NCBI RefSeq assembly: GCF_020379485.1
Contig: NW_026015764.1
Span: 1-64,000, forward strand
Direction: 5' to 3'
Length of the DNA: 64,000 nt
DNA from: Brassica napus
Taxonomy: Eukaryota; Streptophyta; Magnoliopsida; Brassicales; Brassicaceae
The position numbers were made by a program, and so were the translations under genes. The notes under the pieces were generated by a model. It did no database searches. It was given only the letters and a program-made list of their open reading frames with translations, and was not told where the DNA came from. Positions 21,701-36,700 of the stretch are shown here, one piece after another; the first letter of the stretch is position 1, and the number at the start of each line of letters is the position of its first letter.

Positions 21701-24700
21701 CACCAGGAAGTTGAATAAATCTCATAGGAGTTGGGATGAAGAAGTTATCCCACTTTCTAATCAGGTGATTCCAGTTTCCCAGTTTGGGAATAGGACAGCT
21801 TCTTCGTCGTTCCAATCAAACCAGGATGAATCACTTTGTAAGAAGCTTGATTTGGATACATAAAGTGTTGGAGAATCACCAGGAAGTTGAATAAATCTCA
21901 TAGGAGTTGGGATGAAGAAGTTATCCCACTTTCTAATCAGGTGATTCCAGTTTCCCAGTTTGGGAATAGGACAGCTTCTTCGTCGTTCCAATCAAACCAG
22001 GATGAATCACTTTGTAAGAAGCTTGATTTGGATACATAAAGTGGTGGAGAATCACCAGGAAGTTGAATAAATCTCATAGGAGTTGGGATGAAGAAGTTAT
22101 CCCACTTTCTAATCAGGTGATTCCAGTTTCCCAGTTTGGGAATAGGACAGCTTCTTCGTCGTTCCAATCAAACCAGGATGAATCACTTTGTAAGAAGCTT
22201 GATTTGGATACATAAAGTGGTGGAGAATCACCAGGAAGTTGAATAAATCTCATAGGAGTTGGGATGAAGAAGTTATCCCACTTTCTAATCAGGTGATTCC
22301 AGTTTCCCAGTTTGGGAATAGGACAGCTTCTTCGTCGTTCCAATCAAACCAGGATGAATCACTTTGTAAGAAGCTTGATTTGGATACATAAAGTGTGGAG
22401 AATCACCAGGAAGTTGAATAAATCTCATAGGAGTTGGGATGAAGAAGTTATCCCACTTTCTAATCAGGTGATTCCAGTTTCCCAGTTTGGGAATAGGACA
22501 GCTTCTTCGTCGTTCCAATCAAACCAGGATGAATCACTTTGTAAGAAGCTTGATTTGGATACATAAAGTGTTGGAGAATCACCAGGAAGTTGAATAAATC
22601 TCATAGGAGTTGGGATGAAGAAGTTATCCCACTTTCTAATCAGGTGATTCCAGTTTCCCAGTTTGGGAATAGGACAGCTTCTTCGTCGTTCCAATCAAAC
22701 CAGGATGAATCACTTTGTAAGAAGCTTGATTTGGATACATAAAGTGGTGGAGAATCACCAGGAAGTTGAATAAATCTCATAGGAGTTGGGATGAAGAAGT
22801 TATCCCACTTTCTAATCAGGTGATTCCAGTTTCCCAGTTTGGGAATAGGACAGCTTCTTCGTCGTTCCAATCAAACCAGGATGAATCACTTTGTAAGAAG
22901 CTTGATTTGGATACATAAAGTGTTGGAGAATCACCAGGAAGTTGAATAAATCTCATAGGAGTTGGGATGAAGAAGTTATCCCACTTTCTAATCAGGTGAT
23001 TCCAGTTTCCCAGTTTGGGAATAGGACAGCTTCTTCGTCGTTCCAATCAAACCAGGATGAATCACTTTGTAAGAAGCTTGATTTGGATACATAAAGTGTT
23101 GGAGAATCACCAGGAAGTTGAATAAATCTCATAGGAGTTGGGATGAAGAAGTTATCCCACTTTCTAATCAGGTGATTCCAGTTTCCCAGTTTGGGAATAG
23201 GACAGCTTCTTCGTCGTTCCAATCAAACCAGGATGAATCACTTTGTAAGAAGCTTGATTTGGATACATAAAGTGTTGGAGAATCACCAGGAAGTTGAATA
23301 AATCTCATAGGAGTTGGGATGAAGAAGTTATCCCACTTTCTAATCAGGTGATTCCAGTTTCCCAGTTTGGGAATAGGACAGCTTCTTCGTCGTTCCAATC
23401 AAACCAGGATGAATCACTTTGTAAGAAGCTTGATTTGGATACATAAAGTGGTGGAGAATCACCAGGAAGTTGAATAAATCTCATAGGAGTTGGGATGAAG
23501 AAGTTATCCCACTTTCTAATCAGGTGATTCCAGTTTCCCAGTTTGGGAATAGGACAGCTTCTTCGTCGTTCCAATCAAACCAGGATGAATCACTTTGTAA
23601 GAAGCTTGATTTGGATACATAAAGTGGTGGAGAATCACCAGGAAGTTGAATAAATCTCATAGGAGTTGGGATGAAGAAGTTATCCCACTTTCTAATCAGG
23701 TGATTCCAGTTTCCCAGTTTGGGAATAGGACAGCTTCTTCGTCGTTCCAATCAAACCAGGATGAATCACTTTGTAAGAAGCTTGATTTGGATACATAAAG
23801 TGTTGGAGAATCACCAGGAAGTTGAATAAATCTCATAGGAGTTGGGATGAAGAAGTTATCCCACTTTCTAATCAGGTGATTCCAGTTTCCCAGTTTGGGA
23901 ATAGGACAGCTTCTTCGTCGTTCCAATCAAACCAGGATGAATCACTTTGTAAGAAGCTTGATTTGGATACATAAAGTGTTGGAGAATCACCAGGAAGTTG
24001 AATAAATCTCATAGGAGTTGGGATGAAGAAGTTATCCCACTTTCTAATCAGGTGATTCCAGTTTCCCAGTTTGGGAATAGGACAGCTTCTTCGTCGTTCC
24101 AATCAAACCAGGATGAATCACTTTGTAAGAAGCTTGATTTGGATACATAAAGTGGTGGAGAATCACCAGGAAGTTGAATAAATCTCATAGGAGTTGGGAT
24201 GAAGAAGTTATCCCACTTTCTAATCAGGTGATTCCAGTTTCCCAGTTTGGGAATAGGACAGCTTCTTCGTCGTTCCAATCAAACCAGGATGAATCACTTT
24301 GTAAGAAGCTTGATTTGGATACATAAAGTGTTGGAGAATCACCAGGAAGTTGAATAAATCTCATAGGAGTTGGGATGAAGAAGTTATCCCACTTTCTAAT
24401 CAGGTGATTCCAGTTTCCCAGTTTGGGAATAGGACAGCTTCTTCGTCGTTCCAATCAAACCAGGATGAATCACTTTGTAAGAAGCTTGATTTGGATACAT
24501 AAAGTGTTGGAGAATCACCAGGAAGTTGAATAAATCTCATAGGAGTTGGGATGAAGAAGTTATCCCACTTTCTAATCAGGTGATTCCAGTTTCCCAGTTT
24601 GGGAATAGGACAGCTTCTTCGTCGTTCCAATCAAACCAGGATGAATCACTTTGTAAGAAGCTTGATTTGGATACATAAAGTGTGGAGAATCACCAGGAAG

Positions 24701-27700
24701 TTGAATAAATCTCATAGGAGTTGGGATGAAGAAGTTATCCCACTTTCTAATCAGGTGATTCCAGTTTCCCAGTTTGGGAATAGGACAGCTTCTTCGTCGT
24801 TCCAATCAAACCAGGATGAATCACTTTGTAAGAAGCTTGATTTGGATACATAAAGTGTTGGAGAATCACCAGGAAGTTGAATAAATCTCATAGGAGTTGG
24901 GATGAAGAAGTTATCCCACTTTCTAATCAGGTGATTCCAGTTTCCCAGTTTGGGAATAGGACAGCTTCTTCGTCGTTCCAATCAAACCAGGATGAATCAC
25001 TTTGTAAGAAGCTTGATTTGGATACATAAAGTGTTGGAGAATCACCAGGAAGTTGAATAAATCTCATAGGAGTTGGGATGAAGAAGTTATCCCACTTTCT
25101 AATCAGGTGATTCCAGTTTCCCAGTTTGGGAATAGGACAGCTTCTTCGTCGTTCCAATCAAACCAGGATGAATCACTTTGTAAGAAGCTTGATTTGGATA
25201 CATAAAGTGTTGGAGAATCACCAGGAAGTTGAATAAATCTCATAGGAGTTGGGATGAAGAAGTTATCCCACTTTCTAATCAGGTGATTCCAGTTTCCCAG
25301 TTTGGGAATAGGACAGCTTCTTCGTCGTTCCAATCAAACCAGGATGAATCACTTTGTAAGAAGCTTGATTTGGATACATAAAGTGTTGGAGAATCACCAG
25401 GAAGTTGAATAAATCTCATAGGAGTTGGGATGAAGAAGTTATCCCACTTTCTAATCAGGTGATTCCAGTTTCCCAGTTTGGGAATAGGACAGCTTCTTCG
25501 TCGTTCCAATCAAACCAGGATGAATCACTTTGTAAGAAGCTTGATTTGGATACATAAAGTGTTGGAGAATCACCAGGAAGTTGAATAAATCTCATAGGAG
25601 TTGGGATGAAGAAGTTATCCCACTTTCTAATCAGGTGATTCCAGTTTCCCAGTTTGGGAATAGGACAGCTTCTTCGTCGTTCCAATCAAACCAGGATGAA
25701 TCACTTTGTAAGAAGCTTGATTTGGATACATAAAGTGTTGGAGAATCACCAGGAAGTTGAATAAATCTCATAGGAGTTGGGATGAAGAAGTTATCCCACT
25801 TTCTAATCAGGTGATTCCAGTTTCCCAGTTTGGGAATAGGACAGCTTCTTCGTCGTTCCAATCAAACCAGGATGAATCACTTTGTAAGAAGCTTGATTTG
25901 GATACATAAAGTGTGGAGAATCACCAGGAAGTTGAATAAATCTCATAGGAGTTGGGATGAAGAAGTTATCCCACTTTCTAATCAGGTGATTCCAGTTTCC
26001 CAGTTTGGGAATAGGACAGCTTCTTCGTCGTTCCAATCAAACCAGGATGAATCACTTTGTAAGAAGCTTGATTTGGATACATAAAGTGTGGAGAATCACC
26101 AGGAAGTTGAATAAATCTCATAGGAGTTGGGATGAAGAAGTTATCCCACTTTCTAATCAGGTGATTCCAGTTTCCCAGTTTGGGAATAGGACAGCTTCTT
26201 CGTCGTTCCAATCAAACCAGGATGAATCACTTTGTAAGAAGCTTGATTTGGATACATAAAGTGTTGGAGAATCACCAGGAAGTTGAATAAATCTCATAGG
26301 AGTTGGGATGAAGAAGTTATCCCACTTTCTAATCAGGTGATTCCAGTTTCCCAGTTTGGGAATAGGACAGCTTCTTCGTCGTTCCAATCAAACCAGGATG
26401 AATCACTTTGTAAGAAGCTTGATTTGGATACATAAAGTGTTGGAGAATCACCAGGAAGTTGAATAAATCTCATAGGAGTTGGGATGAAGAAGTTATCCCA
26501 CTTTCTAATCAGGTGATTCCAGTTTCCCAGTTTGGGAATAGGACAGCTTCTTCGTCGTTCCAATCAAACCAGGATGAATCACTTTGTAAGAAGCTTGATT
26601 TGGATACATAAAGTGTGGAGAATCACCAGGAAGTTGAATAAATCTCATAGGAGTTGGGATGAAGAAGTTATCCCACTTTCTAATCAGGTGATTCCAGTTT
26701 CCCAGTTTGGGAATAGGACAGCTTCTTCGTCGTTCCAATCAAACCAGGATGAATCACTTTGTAAGAAGCTTGATTTGGATACATAAAGTGTTGGAGAATC
26801 ACCAGGAAGTTGAATAAATCTCATAGGAGTTGGGATGAAGAAGTTATCCCACTTTCTAATCAGGTGATTCCAGTTTCCCAGTTTGGGAATAGGACAGCTT
26901 CTTCGTCGTTCCAATCAAACCAGGATGAATCACTTTGTAAGAAGCTTGATTTGGATACATAAAGTGTTGGAGAATCACCAGGAAGTTGAATAAATCTCAT
27001 AGGAGTTGGGATGAAGAAGTTATCCCACTTTCTAATCAGGTGATTCCAGTTTCCCAGTTTGGGAATAGGACAGCTTCTTCGTCGTTCCAATCAAACCAGG
27101 ATGAATCACTTTGTAAGAAGCTTGATTTGGATACATAAAGTGTTGGAGAATCACCAGGAAGTTGAATAAATCTCATAGGAGTTGGGATGAAGAAGTTATC
27201 CCACTTTCTAATCAGGTGATTCCAGTTTCCCAGTTTGGGAATAGGACAGCTTCTTCGTCGTTCCAATCAAACCAGGATGAATCACTTTGTAAGAAGCTTG
27301 ATTTGGATACATAAAGTGTTGGAGAATCACCAGGAAGTTGAATAAATCTCATAGGAGTTGGGATGAAGAAGTTATCCCACTTTCTAATCAGGTGATTCCA
27401 GTTTCCCAGTTTGGGAATAGGACAGCTTCTTCGTCGTTCCAATCAAACCAGGATGAATCACTTTGTAAGAAGCTTGATTTGGATACATAAAGTGTTGGAG
27501 AATCACCAGGAAGTTGAATAAATCTCATAGGAGTTGGGATGAAGAAGTTATCCCACTTTCTAATCAGGTGATTCCAGTTTCCCAGTTTGGGAATAGGACA
27601 GCTTCTTCGTCGTTCCAATCAAACCAGGATGAATCACTTTGTAAGAAGCTTGATTTGGATACATAAAGTGTTGGAGAATCACCAGGAAGTTGAATAAATC

Positions 27701-30700
27701 TCATAGGAGTTGGGATGAAGAAGTTATCCCACTTTCTAATCAGGTGATTCCAGTTTCCCAGTTTGGGAATAGGACAGCTTCTTCGTCGTTCCAATCAAAC
27801 CAGGATGAATCACTTTGTAAGAAGCTTGATTTGGATACATAAAGTGTTGGAGAATCACCAGGAAGTTGAATAAATCTCATAGGAGTTGGGATGAAGAAGT
27901 TATCCCACTTTCTAATCAGGTGATTCCAGTTTCCCAGTTTGGGAATAGGACAGCTTCTTCGTCGTTCCAATCAAACCAGGATGAATCACTTTGTAAGAAG
28001 CTTGATTTGGATACATAAAGTGTGGAGAATCACCAGGAAGTTGAATAAATCTCATAGGAGTTGGGATGAAGAAGTTATCCCACTTTCTAATCAGGTGATT
28101 CCAGTTTCCCAGTTTGGGAATAGGACAGCTTCTTCGTCGTTCCAATCAAACCAGGATGAATCACTTTGTAAGAAGCTTGATTTGGATACATAAAGTGTTG
28201 GAGAATCACCAGGAAGTTGAATAAATCTCATAGGAGTTGGGATGAAGAAGTTATCCCACTTTCTAATCAGGTGATTCCAGTTTCCCAGTTTGGGAATAGG
28301 ACAGCTTCTTCGTCGTTCCAATCAAACCAGGATGAATCACTTTGTAAGAAGCTTGATTTGGATACATAAAGTGTTGGAGAATCACCAGGAAGTTGAATAA
28401 ATCTCATAGGAGTTGGGATGAAGAAGTTATCCCACTTTCTAATCAGGTGATTCCAGTTTCCCAGTTTGGGAATAGGACAGCTTCTTCGTCGTTCCAATCA
28501 AACCAGGATGAATCACTTTGTAAGAAGCTTGATTTGGATACATAAAGTGTGGAGAATCACCAGGAAGTTGAATAAATCTCATAGGAGTTGGGATGAAGAA
28601 GTTATCCCACTTTCTAATCAGGTGATTCCAGTTTCCCAGTTTGGGAATAGGACAGCTTCTTCGTCGTTCCAATCAAACCAGGATGAATCACTTTGTAAGA
28701 AGCTTGATTTGGATACATAAAGTGGTGGAGAATCACCAGGAAGTTGAATAAATCTCATAGGAGTTGGGATGAAGAAGTTATCCCACTTTCTAATCAGGTG
28801 ATTCCAGTTTCCCAGTTTGGGAATAGGACAGCTTCTTCGTCGTTCCAATCAAACCAGGATGAATCACTTTGTAAGAAGCTTGATTTGGATACATAAAGTG
28901 TTGGAGAATCACCAGGAAGTTGAATAAATCTCATAGGAGTTGGGATGAAGAAGTTATCCCACTTTCTAATCAGGTGATTCCAGTTTCCCAGTTTGGGAAT
29001 AGGACAGCTTCTTCGTCGTTCCAATCAAACCAGGATGAATCACTTTGTAAGAAGCTTGATTTGGATACATAAAGTGTTGGAGAATCACCAGGAAGTTGAA
29101 TAAATCTCATAGGAGTTGGGATGAAGAAGTTATCCCACTTTCTAATCAGGTGATTCCAGTTTCCCAGTTTGGGAATAGGACAGCTTCTTCGTCGTTCCAA
29201 TCAAACCAGGATGAATCACTTTGTAAGAAGCTTGATTTGGATACATAAAGTGTTGGAGAATCACCAGGAAGTTGAATAAATCTCATAGGAGTTGGGATGA
29301 AGAAGTTATCCCACTTTCTAATCAGGTGATTCCAGTTTCCCAGTTTGGGAATAGGACAGCTTCTTCGTCGTTCCAATCAAACCAGGATGAATCACTTTGT
29401 AAGAAGCTTGATTTGGATACATAAAGTGTTGGAGAATCACCAGGAAGTTGAATAAATCTCATAGGAGTTGGGATGAAGAAGTTATCCCACTTTCTAATCA
29501 GGTGATTCCAGTTTCCCAGTTTGGGAATAGGACAGCTTCTTCGTCGTTCCAATCAAACCAGGATGAATCACTTTGTAAGAAGCTTGATTTGGATACATAA
29601 AGTGTGGAGAATCACCAGGAAGTTGAATAAATCTCATAGGAGTTGGGATGAAGAAGTTATCCCACTTTCTAATCAGGTGATTCCAGTTTCCCAGTTTGGG
29701 AATAGGACAGCTTCTTCGTCGTTCCAATCAAACCAGGATGAATCACTTTGTAAGAAGCTTGATTTGGATACATAAAGTGTGTGGAGAATCACCAGGAAGT
29801 TGAATAAATCTCATAGGAGTTGGGATGAAGAAGTTATCCCACTTTCTAATCAGGTGATTCCAGTTTCCCAGTTTGGGAATAGGACAGCTTCTTCGTCGTT
29901 CCAATCAAACCAGGATGAATCACTTTGTAAGAAGCTTGATTTGGATACATAAAGTGTTGGAGAATCACCAGGAAGTTGAATAAATCTCATAGGAGTTGGG
30001 ATGAAGAAGTTATCCCACTTTCTAATCAGGTGATTCCAGTTTCCCAGTTTGGGAATAGGACAGCTTCTTCGTCGTTCCAATCAAACCAGGATGAATCACT
30101 TTGTAAGAAGCTTGATTTGGATACATAAAGTGTGGAGAATCACCAGGAAGTTGAATAAATCTCATAGGAGTTGGGATGAAGAAGTTATCCCACTTTCTAA
30201 TCAGGTGATTCCAGTTTCCCAGTTTGGGAATAGGACAGCTTCTTCGTCGTTCCAATCAAACCAGGATGAATCACTTTGTAAGAAGCTTGATTTGGATACA
30301 TAAAGTGGTGGAGAATCACCAGGAAGTTGAATAAATCTCATAGGAGTTGGGATGAAGAAGTTATCCCACTTTCTAATCAGGTGATTCCAGTTTCCCAGTT
30401 TGGGAATAGGACAGCTTCTTCGTCGTTCCAATCAAACCAGGATGAATCACTTTGTAAGAAGCTTGATTTGGATACATAAAGTGTTGGAGAATCACCAGGA
30501 AGTTGAATAAATCTCATAGGAGTTGGGATGAAGAAGTTATCCCACTTTCTAATCAGGTGATTCCAGTTTCCCAGTTTGGGAATAGGACAGCTTCTTCGTC
30601 GTTCCAATCAAACCAGGATGAATCACTTTGTAAGAAGCTTGATTTGGATACATAAAGTGTTGGAGAATCACCAGGAAGTTGAATAAATCTCATAGGAGTT

Positions 30701-33700
30701 GGGATGAAGAAGTTATCCCACTTTCTAATCAGGTGATTCCAGTTTCCCAGTTTGGGAATAGGACAGCTTCTTCGTCGTTCCAATCAAACCAGGATGAATC
30801 ACTTTGTAAGAAGCTTGATTTGGATACATAAAGTGTTGGAGAATCACCAGGAAGTTGAATAAATCTCATAGGAGTTGGGATGAAGAAGTTATCCCACTTT
30901 CTAATCAGGTGATTCCAGTTTCCCAGTTTGGGAATAGGACAGCTTCTTCGTCGTTCCAATCAAACCAGGATGAATCACTTTGTAAGAAGCTTGATTTGGA
31001 TACATAAAGTGTTGGAGAATCACCAGGAAGTTGAATAAATCTCATAGGAGTTGGGATGAAGAAGTTATCCCACTTTCTAATCAGGTGATTCCAGTTTCCC
31101 AGTTTGGGAATAGGACAGCTTCTTCGTCGTTCCAATCAAACCAGGATGAATCACTTTGTAAGAAGCTTGATTTGGATACATAAATGGTGGAGAATCACCA
31201 GGAAGTTGAATTTATCTCATAGGAGTTGGGATGAAGAAGTTATCCCACTTTCTAATCAGGTGATTCCAGTTTCCCAGTTTGGGAATAGGACAGCTTCTTC
31301 GTCGTTCCAATCAAACCAGGATGAATCACTTTGTAAGAAGCTTGATTTGGATACATAAAGTGGTGGAGAATCACCAGGAAGTTGAATAAATCTCATAGGA
31401 GTTGGGATGAAGAAGTTATCCCACTTTCTAATCAGGTGATTCCAGTTTCCCAGTTTGGGAATAGGACAGCTTCTTCGTCGTTCCAATCAAACCAGGATGA
31501 ATCACTTTGTAAGAAGCTTGATTTGGATACATAAAGTGTTGGAGAATCACCAGGAAGTTGAATAAATCTCATAGGAGTTGGGATGAAGAAGTTATCCCAC
31601 TTTCTAATCAGGTGATTCCAGTTTCCCAGTTTGGGAATAGGACAGCTTCTTCGTCGTTCCAATCAAACCAGGATGAATCACTTTGTAAGAAGCTTGATTT
31701 GGATACATAAAGTGTGGAGAATCACCAGGAAGTTGAATAAATCTCATAGGAGTTGGGATGAAGAAGTTATCCCACTTTCTAATCAGGTGATTCCAGTTTC
31801 CCAGTTTGGGAATAGGACAGCTTCTTCGTCGTTCCAATCAAACCAGGATGAATCACTTTGTAAGAAGCTTGATTTGGATACATAAAGTGTTGGAGAATCA
31901 CCAGGAAGTTGAATAAATCTCATAGGAGTTGGGATGAAGAAGTTATCCCACTTTCTAATCAGGTGATTCCAGTTTCCCAGTTTGGGAATAGGACAGCTTC
32001 TTCGTCGTTCCAATCAAACCAGGATGAATCACTTTGTAAGAAGCTTGATTTGGATACATAAAGTGTTGGAGAATCACCAGGAAGTTGAATAAATCTCATA
32101 GGAGTTGGGATGAAGAAGTTATCCCACTTTCTAATCAGGTGATTCCAGTTTCCCAGTTTGGGAATAGGACAGCTTCTTCGTCGTTCCAATCAAACCAGGA
32201 TGAATCACTTTGTAAGAAGCTTGATTTGGATACATAAAGTGTTGGAGAATCACCAGGAAGTTGAATAAATCTCATAGGAGTTGGGATGAAGAAGTTATCC
32301 CACTTTCTAATCAGGTGATTCCAGTTTCCCAGTTTGGGAATAGGACAGCTTCTTCGTCGTTCCAATCAAACCAGGATGAATCACTTTGTAAGAAGCTTGA
32401 TTTGGATACATAAAGTGTTGGAGAATCACCAGGAAGTTGAATAAATCTCATAGGAGTTGGGATGAAGAAGTTATCCCACTTTCTAATCAGGTGATTCCAG
32501 TTTCCCAGTTTGGGAATAGGACAGCTTCTTCGTCGTTCCAATCAAACCAGGATGAATCACTTTGTAAGAAGCTTGATTTGGATACATAAAGTGTTGGAGA
32601 ATCACCAGGAAGTTGAATAAATCTCATAGGAGTTGGGATGAAGAAGTTATCCCACTTTCTAATCAGGTGATTCCAGTTTCCCAGTTTGGGAATAGGACAG
32701 CTTCTTCGTCGTTCCAATCAAACCAGGATGAATCACTTTGTAAGAAGCTTGATTTGGATACATAAAGTGTTGGAGAATCACCAGGAAGTTGAATAAATCT
32801 CATAGGAGTTGGGATGAAGAAGTTATCCCACTTTCTAATCAGGTGATTCCAGTTTCCCAGTTTGGGAATAGGACAGCTTCTTCGTCGTTCCAATCAAACC
32901 AGGATGAATCACTTTGTAAGAAGCTTGATTTGGATACATAAAGTGTTGGAGAATCACCAGGAAGTTGAATAAATCTCATAGGAGTTGGGATGAAGAAGTT
33001 ATCCCACTTTCTAATCAGGTGATTCCAGTTTCCCAGTTTGGGAATAGGACAGCTTCTTCGTCGTTCCAATCAAACCAGGATGAATCACTTTGTAAGAAGC
33101 TTGATTTGGATACATAAAGTGTGGAGAATCACCAGGAAGTTGAATAAATCTCATAGGAGTTGGGATGAAGAAGTTATCCCACTTTCTAATCAGGTGATTC
33201 CAGTTTCCCAGTTTGGGAATAGGACAGCTTCTTCGTCGTTCCAATCAAACCAGGATGAATCACTTTGTAAGAAGCTTGATTTGGATACATAAAGTGTTGG
33301 AGAATCACCAGGAAGTTGAATAAATCTCATAGGAGTTGGGATGAAGAAGTTATCCCACTTTCTAATCAGGTGATTCCAGTTTCCCAGTTTGGGAATAGGA
33401 CAGCTTCTTCGTCGTTCCAATCAAACCAGGATGAATCACTTTGTAAGAAGCTTGATTTGGATACATAAAGTGGTGGAGAATCACCAGGAAGTTGAATAAA
33501 TCTCATAGGAGTTGGGATGAAGAAGTTATCCCACTTTCTAATCAGGTGATTCCAGTTTCCCAGTTTGGGAATAGGACAGCTTCTTCGTCGTTCCAATCAA
33601 ACCAGGATGAATCACTTTGTAAGAAGCTTGATTTGGATACATAAAGTGTTGGAGAATCACCAGGAAGTTGAATAAATCTCATAGGAGTTGGGATGAAGAA

Positions 33701-36700
33701 GTTATCCCACTTTCTAATCAGGTGATTCCAGTTTCCCAGTTTGGGAATAGGACAGCTTCTTCGTCGTTCCAATCAAACCAGGATGAATCACTTTGTAAGA
33801 AGCTTGATTTGGATACATAAAGTGTTGGAGAATCACCAGGAAGTTGAATAAATCTCATAGGAGTTGGGATGAAGAAGTTATCCCACTTTCTAATCAGGTG
33901 ATTCCAGTTTCCCAGTTTGGGAATAGGACAGCTTCTTCGTCGTTCCAATCAAACCAGGATGAATCACTTTGTAAGAAGCTTGATTTGGATACATAAAGTG
34001 TTGGAGAATCACCAGGAAGTTGAATAAATCTCATAGGAGTTGGGATGAAGAAGTTATCCCACTTTCTAATCAGGTGATTCCAGTTTCCCAGTTTGGGAAT
34101 AGGACAGCTTCTTCGTCGTTCCAATCAAACCAGGATGAATCACTTTGTAAGAAGCTTGATTTGGATACATAAAGTGTTGGAGAATCACCAGGAAGTTGAA
34201 TAAATCTCATAGGAGTTGGGATGAAGAAGTTATCCCACTTTCTAATCAGGTGATTCCAGTTTCCCAGTTTGGGAATAGGACAGCTTCTTCGTCGTTCCAA
34301 TCAAACCAGGATGAATCACTTTGTAAGAAGCTTGATTTGGATACATAAAGTGTTGGAGAATCACCAGGAAGTTGAATAAATCTCATAGGAGTTGGGATGA
34401 AGAAGTTATCCCACTTTCTAATCAGGTGATTCCAGTTTCCCAGTTTGGGAATAGGACAGCTTCTTCGTCGTTCCAATCAAACCAGGATGAATCACTTTGT
34501 AAGAAGCTTGATTTGGATACATAAAGTGGTGGAGAATCACCAGGAAGTTGAATAAATCTCATAGGAGTTGGGATGAAGAAGTTATCCCACTTTCTAATCA
34601 GGTGATTCCAGTTTCCCAGTTTGGGAATAGGACAGCTTCTTCGTCGTTCCAATCAAACCAGGATGAATCACTTTGTAAGAAGCTTGATTTGGATACATAA
34701 AGTGGTGGAGAATCACCAGGAAGTTGAATAAATCTCATAGGAGTTGGGATGAAGAAGTTATCCCACTTTCTAATCAGGTGATTCCAGTTTCCCAGTTTGG
34801 GAATAGGACAGCTTCTTCGTCGTTCCAATCAAACCAGGATGAATCACTTTGTAAGAAGCTTGATTTGGATACATAAAGTGTTGGAGAATCACCAGGAAGT
34901 TGAATAAATCTCATAGGAGTTGGGATGAAGAAGTTATCCCACTTTCTAATCAGGTGATTCCAGTTTCCCAGTTTGGGAATAGGACAGCTTCTTCGTCGTT
35001 CCAATCAAACCAGGATGAATCACTTTGTAAGAAGCTTGATTTGGATACATAAAGTGTTGGAGAATCACCAGGAAGTTGAATAAATCTCATAGGAGTTGGG
35101 ATGAAGAAGTTATCCCACTTTCTAATCAGGTGATTCCAGTTTCCCAGTTTGGGAATAGGACAGCTTCTTCGTCGTTCCAATCAAACCAGGATGAATCACT
35201 TTGTAAGAAGCTTGATTTGGATACATAAAGTGTGGAGAATCACCAGGAAGTTGAATAAATCTCATAGGAGTTGGGATGAAGAAGTTATCCCACTTTCTAA
35301 TCAGGTGATTCCAGTTTCCCAGTTTGGGAATAGGACAGCTTCTTCGTCGTTCCAATCAAACCAGGATGAATCACTTTGTAAGAAGCTTGATTTGGATACA
35401 TAAAGTGTTGGAGAATCACCAGGAAGTTGAATAAATCTCATAGGAGTTGGGATGAAGAAGTTATCCCACTTTCTAATCAGGTGATTCCAGTTTCCCAGTT
35501 TGGGAATAGGACAGCTTCTTCGTCGTTCCAATCAAACCAGGATGAATCACTTTGTAAGAAGCTTGATTTGGATACATAAAGTGTTGGAGAATCACCAGGA
35601 AGTTGAATAAATCTCATAGGAGTTGGGATGAAGAAGTTATCCCACTTTCTAATCAGGTGATTCCAGTTTCCCAGTTTGGGAATAGGACAGCTTCTTCGTC
35701 GTTCCAATCAAACCAGGATGAATCACTTTGTAAGAAGCTTGATTTGGATACATAAAGTGTTGGAGAATCACCAGGAAGTTGAATAAATCTCATAGGAGTT
35801 GGGATGAAGAAGTTATCCCACTTTCTAATCAGGTGATTCCAGTTTCCCAGTTTGGGAATAGGACAGCTTCTTCGTCGTTCCAATCAAACCAGGATGAATC
35901 ACTTTGTAAGAAGCTTGATTTGGATACATAAAGTGTTGGAGAATCACCAGGAAGTTGAATAAATCTCATAGGAGTTGGGATGAAGAAGTTATCCCACTTT
36001 CTAATCAGGTGATTCCAGTTTCCCAGTTTGGGAATAGGACAGCTTCTTCGTCGTTCCAATCAAACCAGGATGAATCACTTTGTAAGAAGCTTGATTTGGA
36101 TACATAAAGTGTTGGAGAATCACCAGGAAGTTGAATAAATCTCATAGGAGTTGGGATGAAGAAGTTATCCCACTTTCTAATCAGGTGATTCCAGTTTCCC
36201 AGTTTGGGAATAGGACAGCTTCTTCGTCGTTCCAATCAAACCAGGATGAATCACTTTGTAAGAAGCTTGATTTGGATACATAAAGTGTTGGAGAATCACC
36301 AGGAAGTTGAATAAATCTCATAGGAGTTGGGATGAAGAAGTTATCCCACTTTCTAATCAGGTGATTCCAGTTTCCCAGTTTGGGAATAGGACAGCTTCTT
36401 CGTCGTTCCAATCAAACCAGGATGAATCACTTTGTAAGAAGCTTGATTTGGATACATAAAGTGTTGGAGAATCACCAGGAAGTTGAATAAATCTCATAGG
36501 AGTTGGGATGAAGAAGTTATCCCACTTTCTAATCAGGTGATTCCAGTTTCCCAGTTTGGGAATAGGACAGCTTCTTCGTCGTTCCAATCAAACCAGGATG
36601 AATCACTTTGTAAGAAGCTTGATTTGGATACATAAAGTGGTGGAGAATCACCAGGAAGTTGAATAAATCTCATAGGAGTTGGGATGAAGAAGTTATCCCA

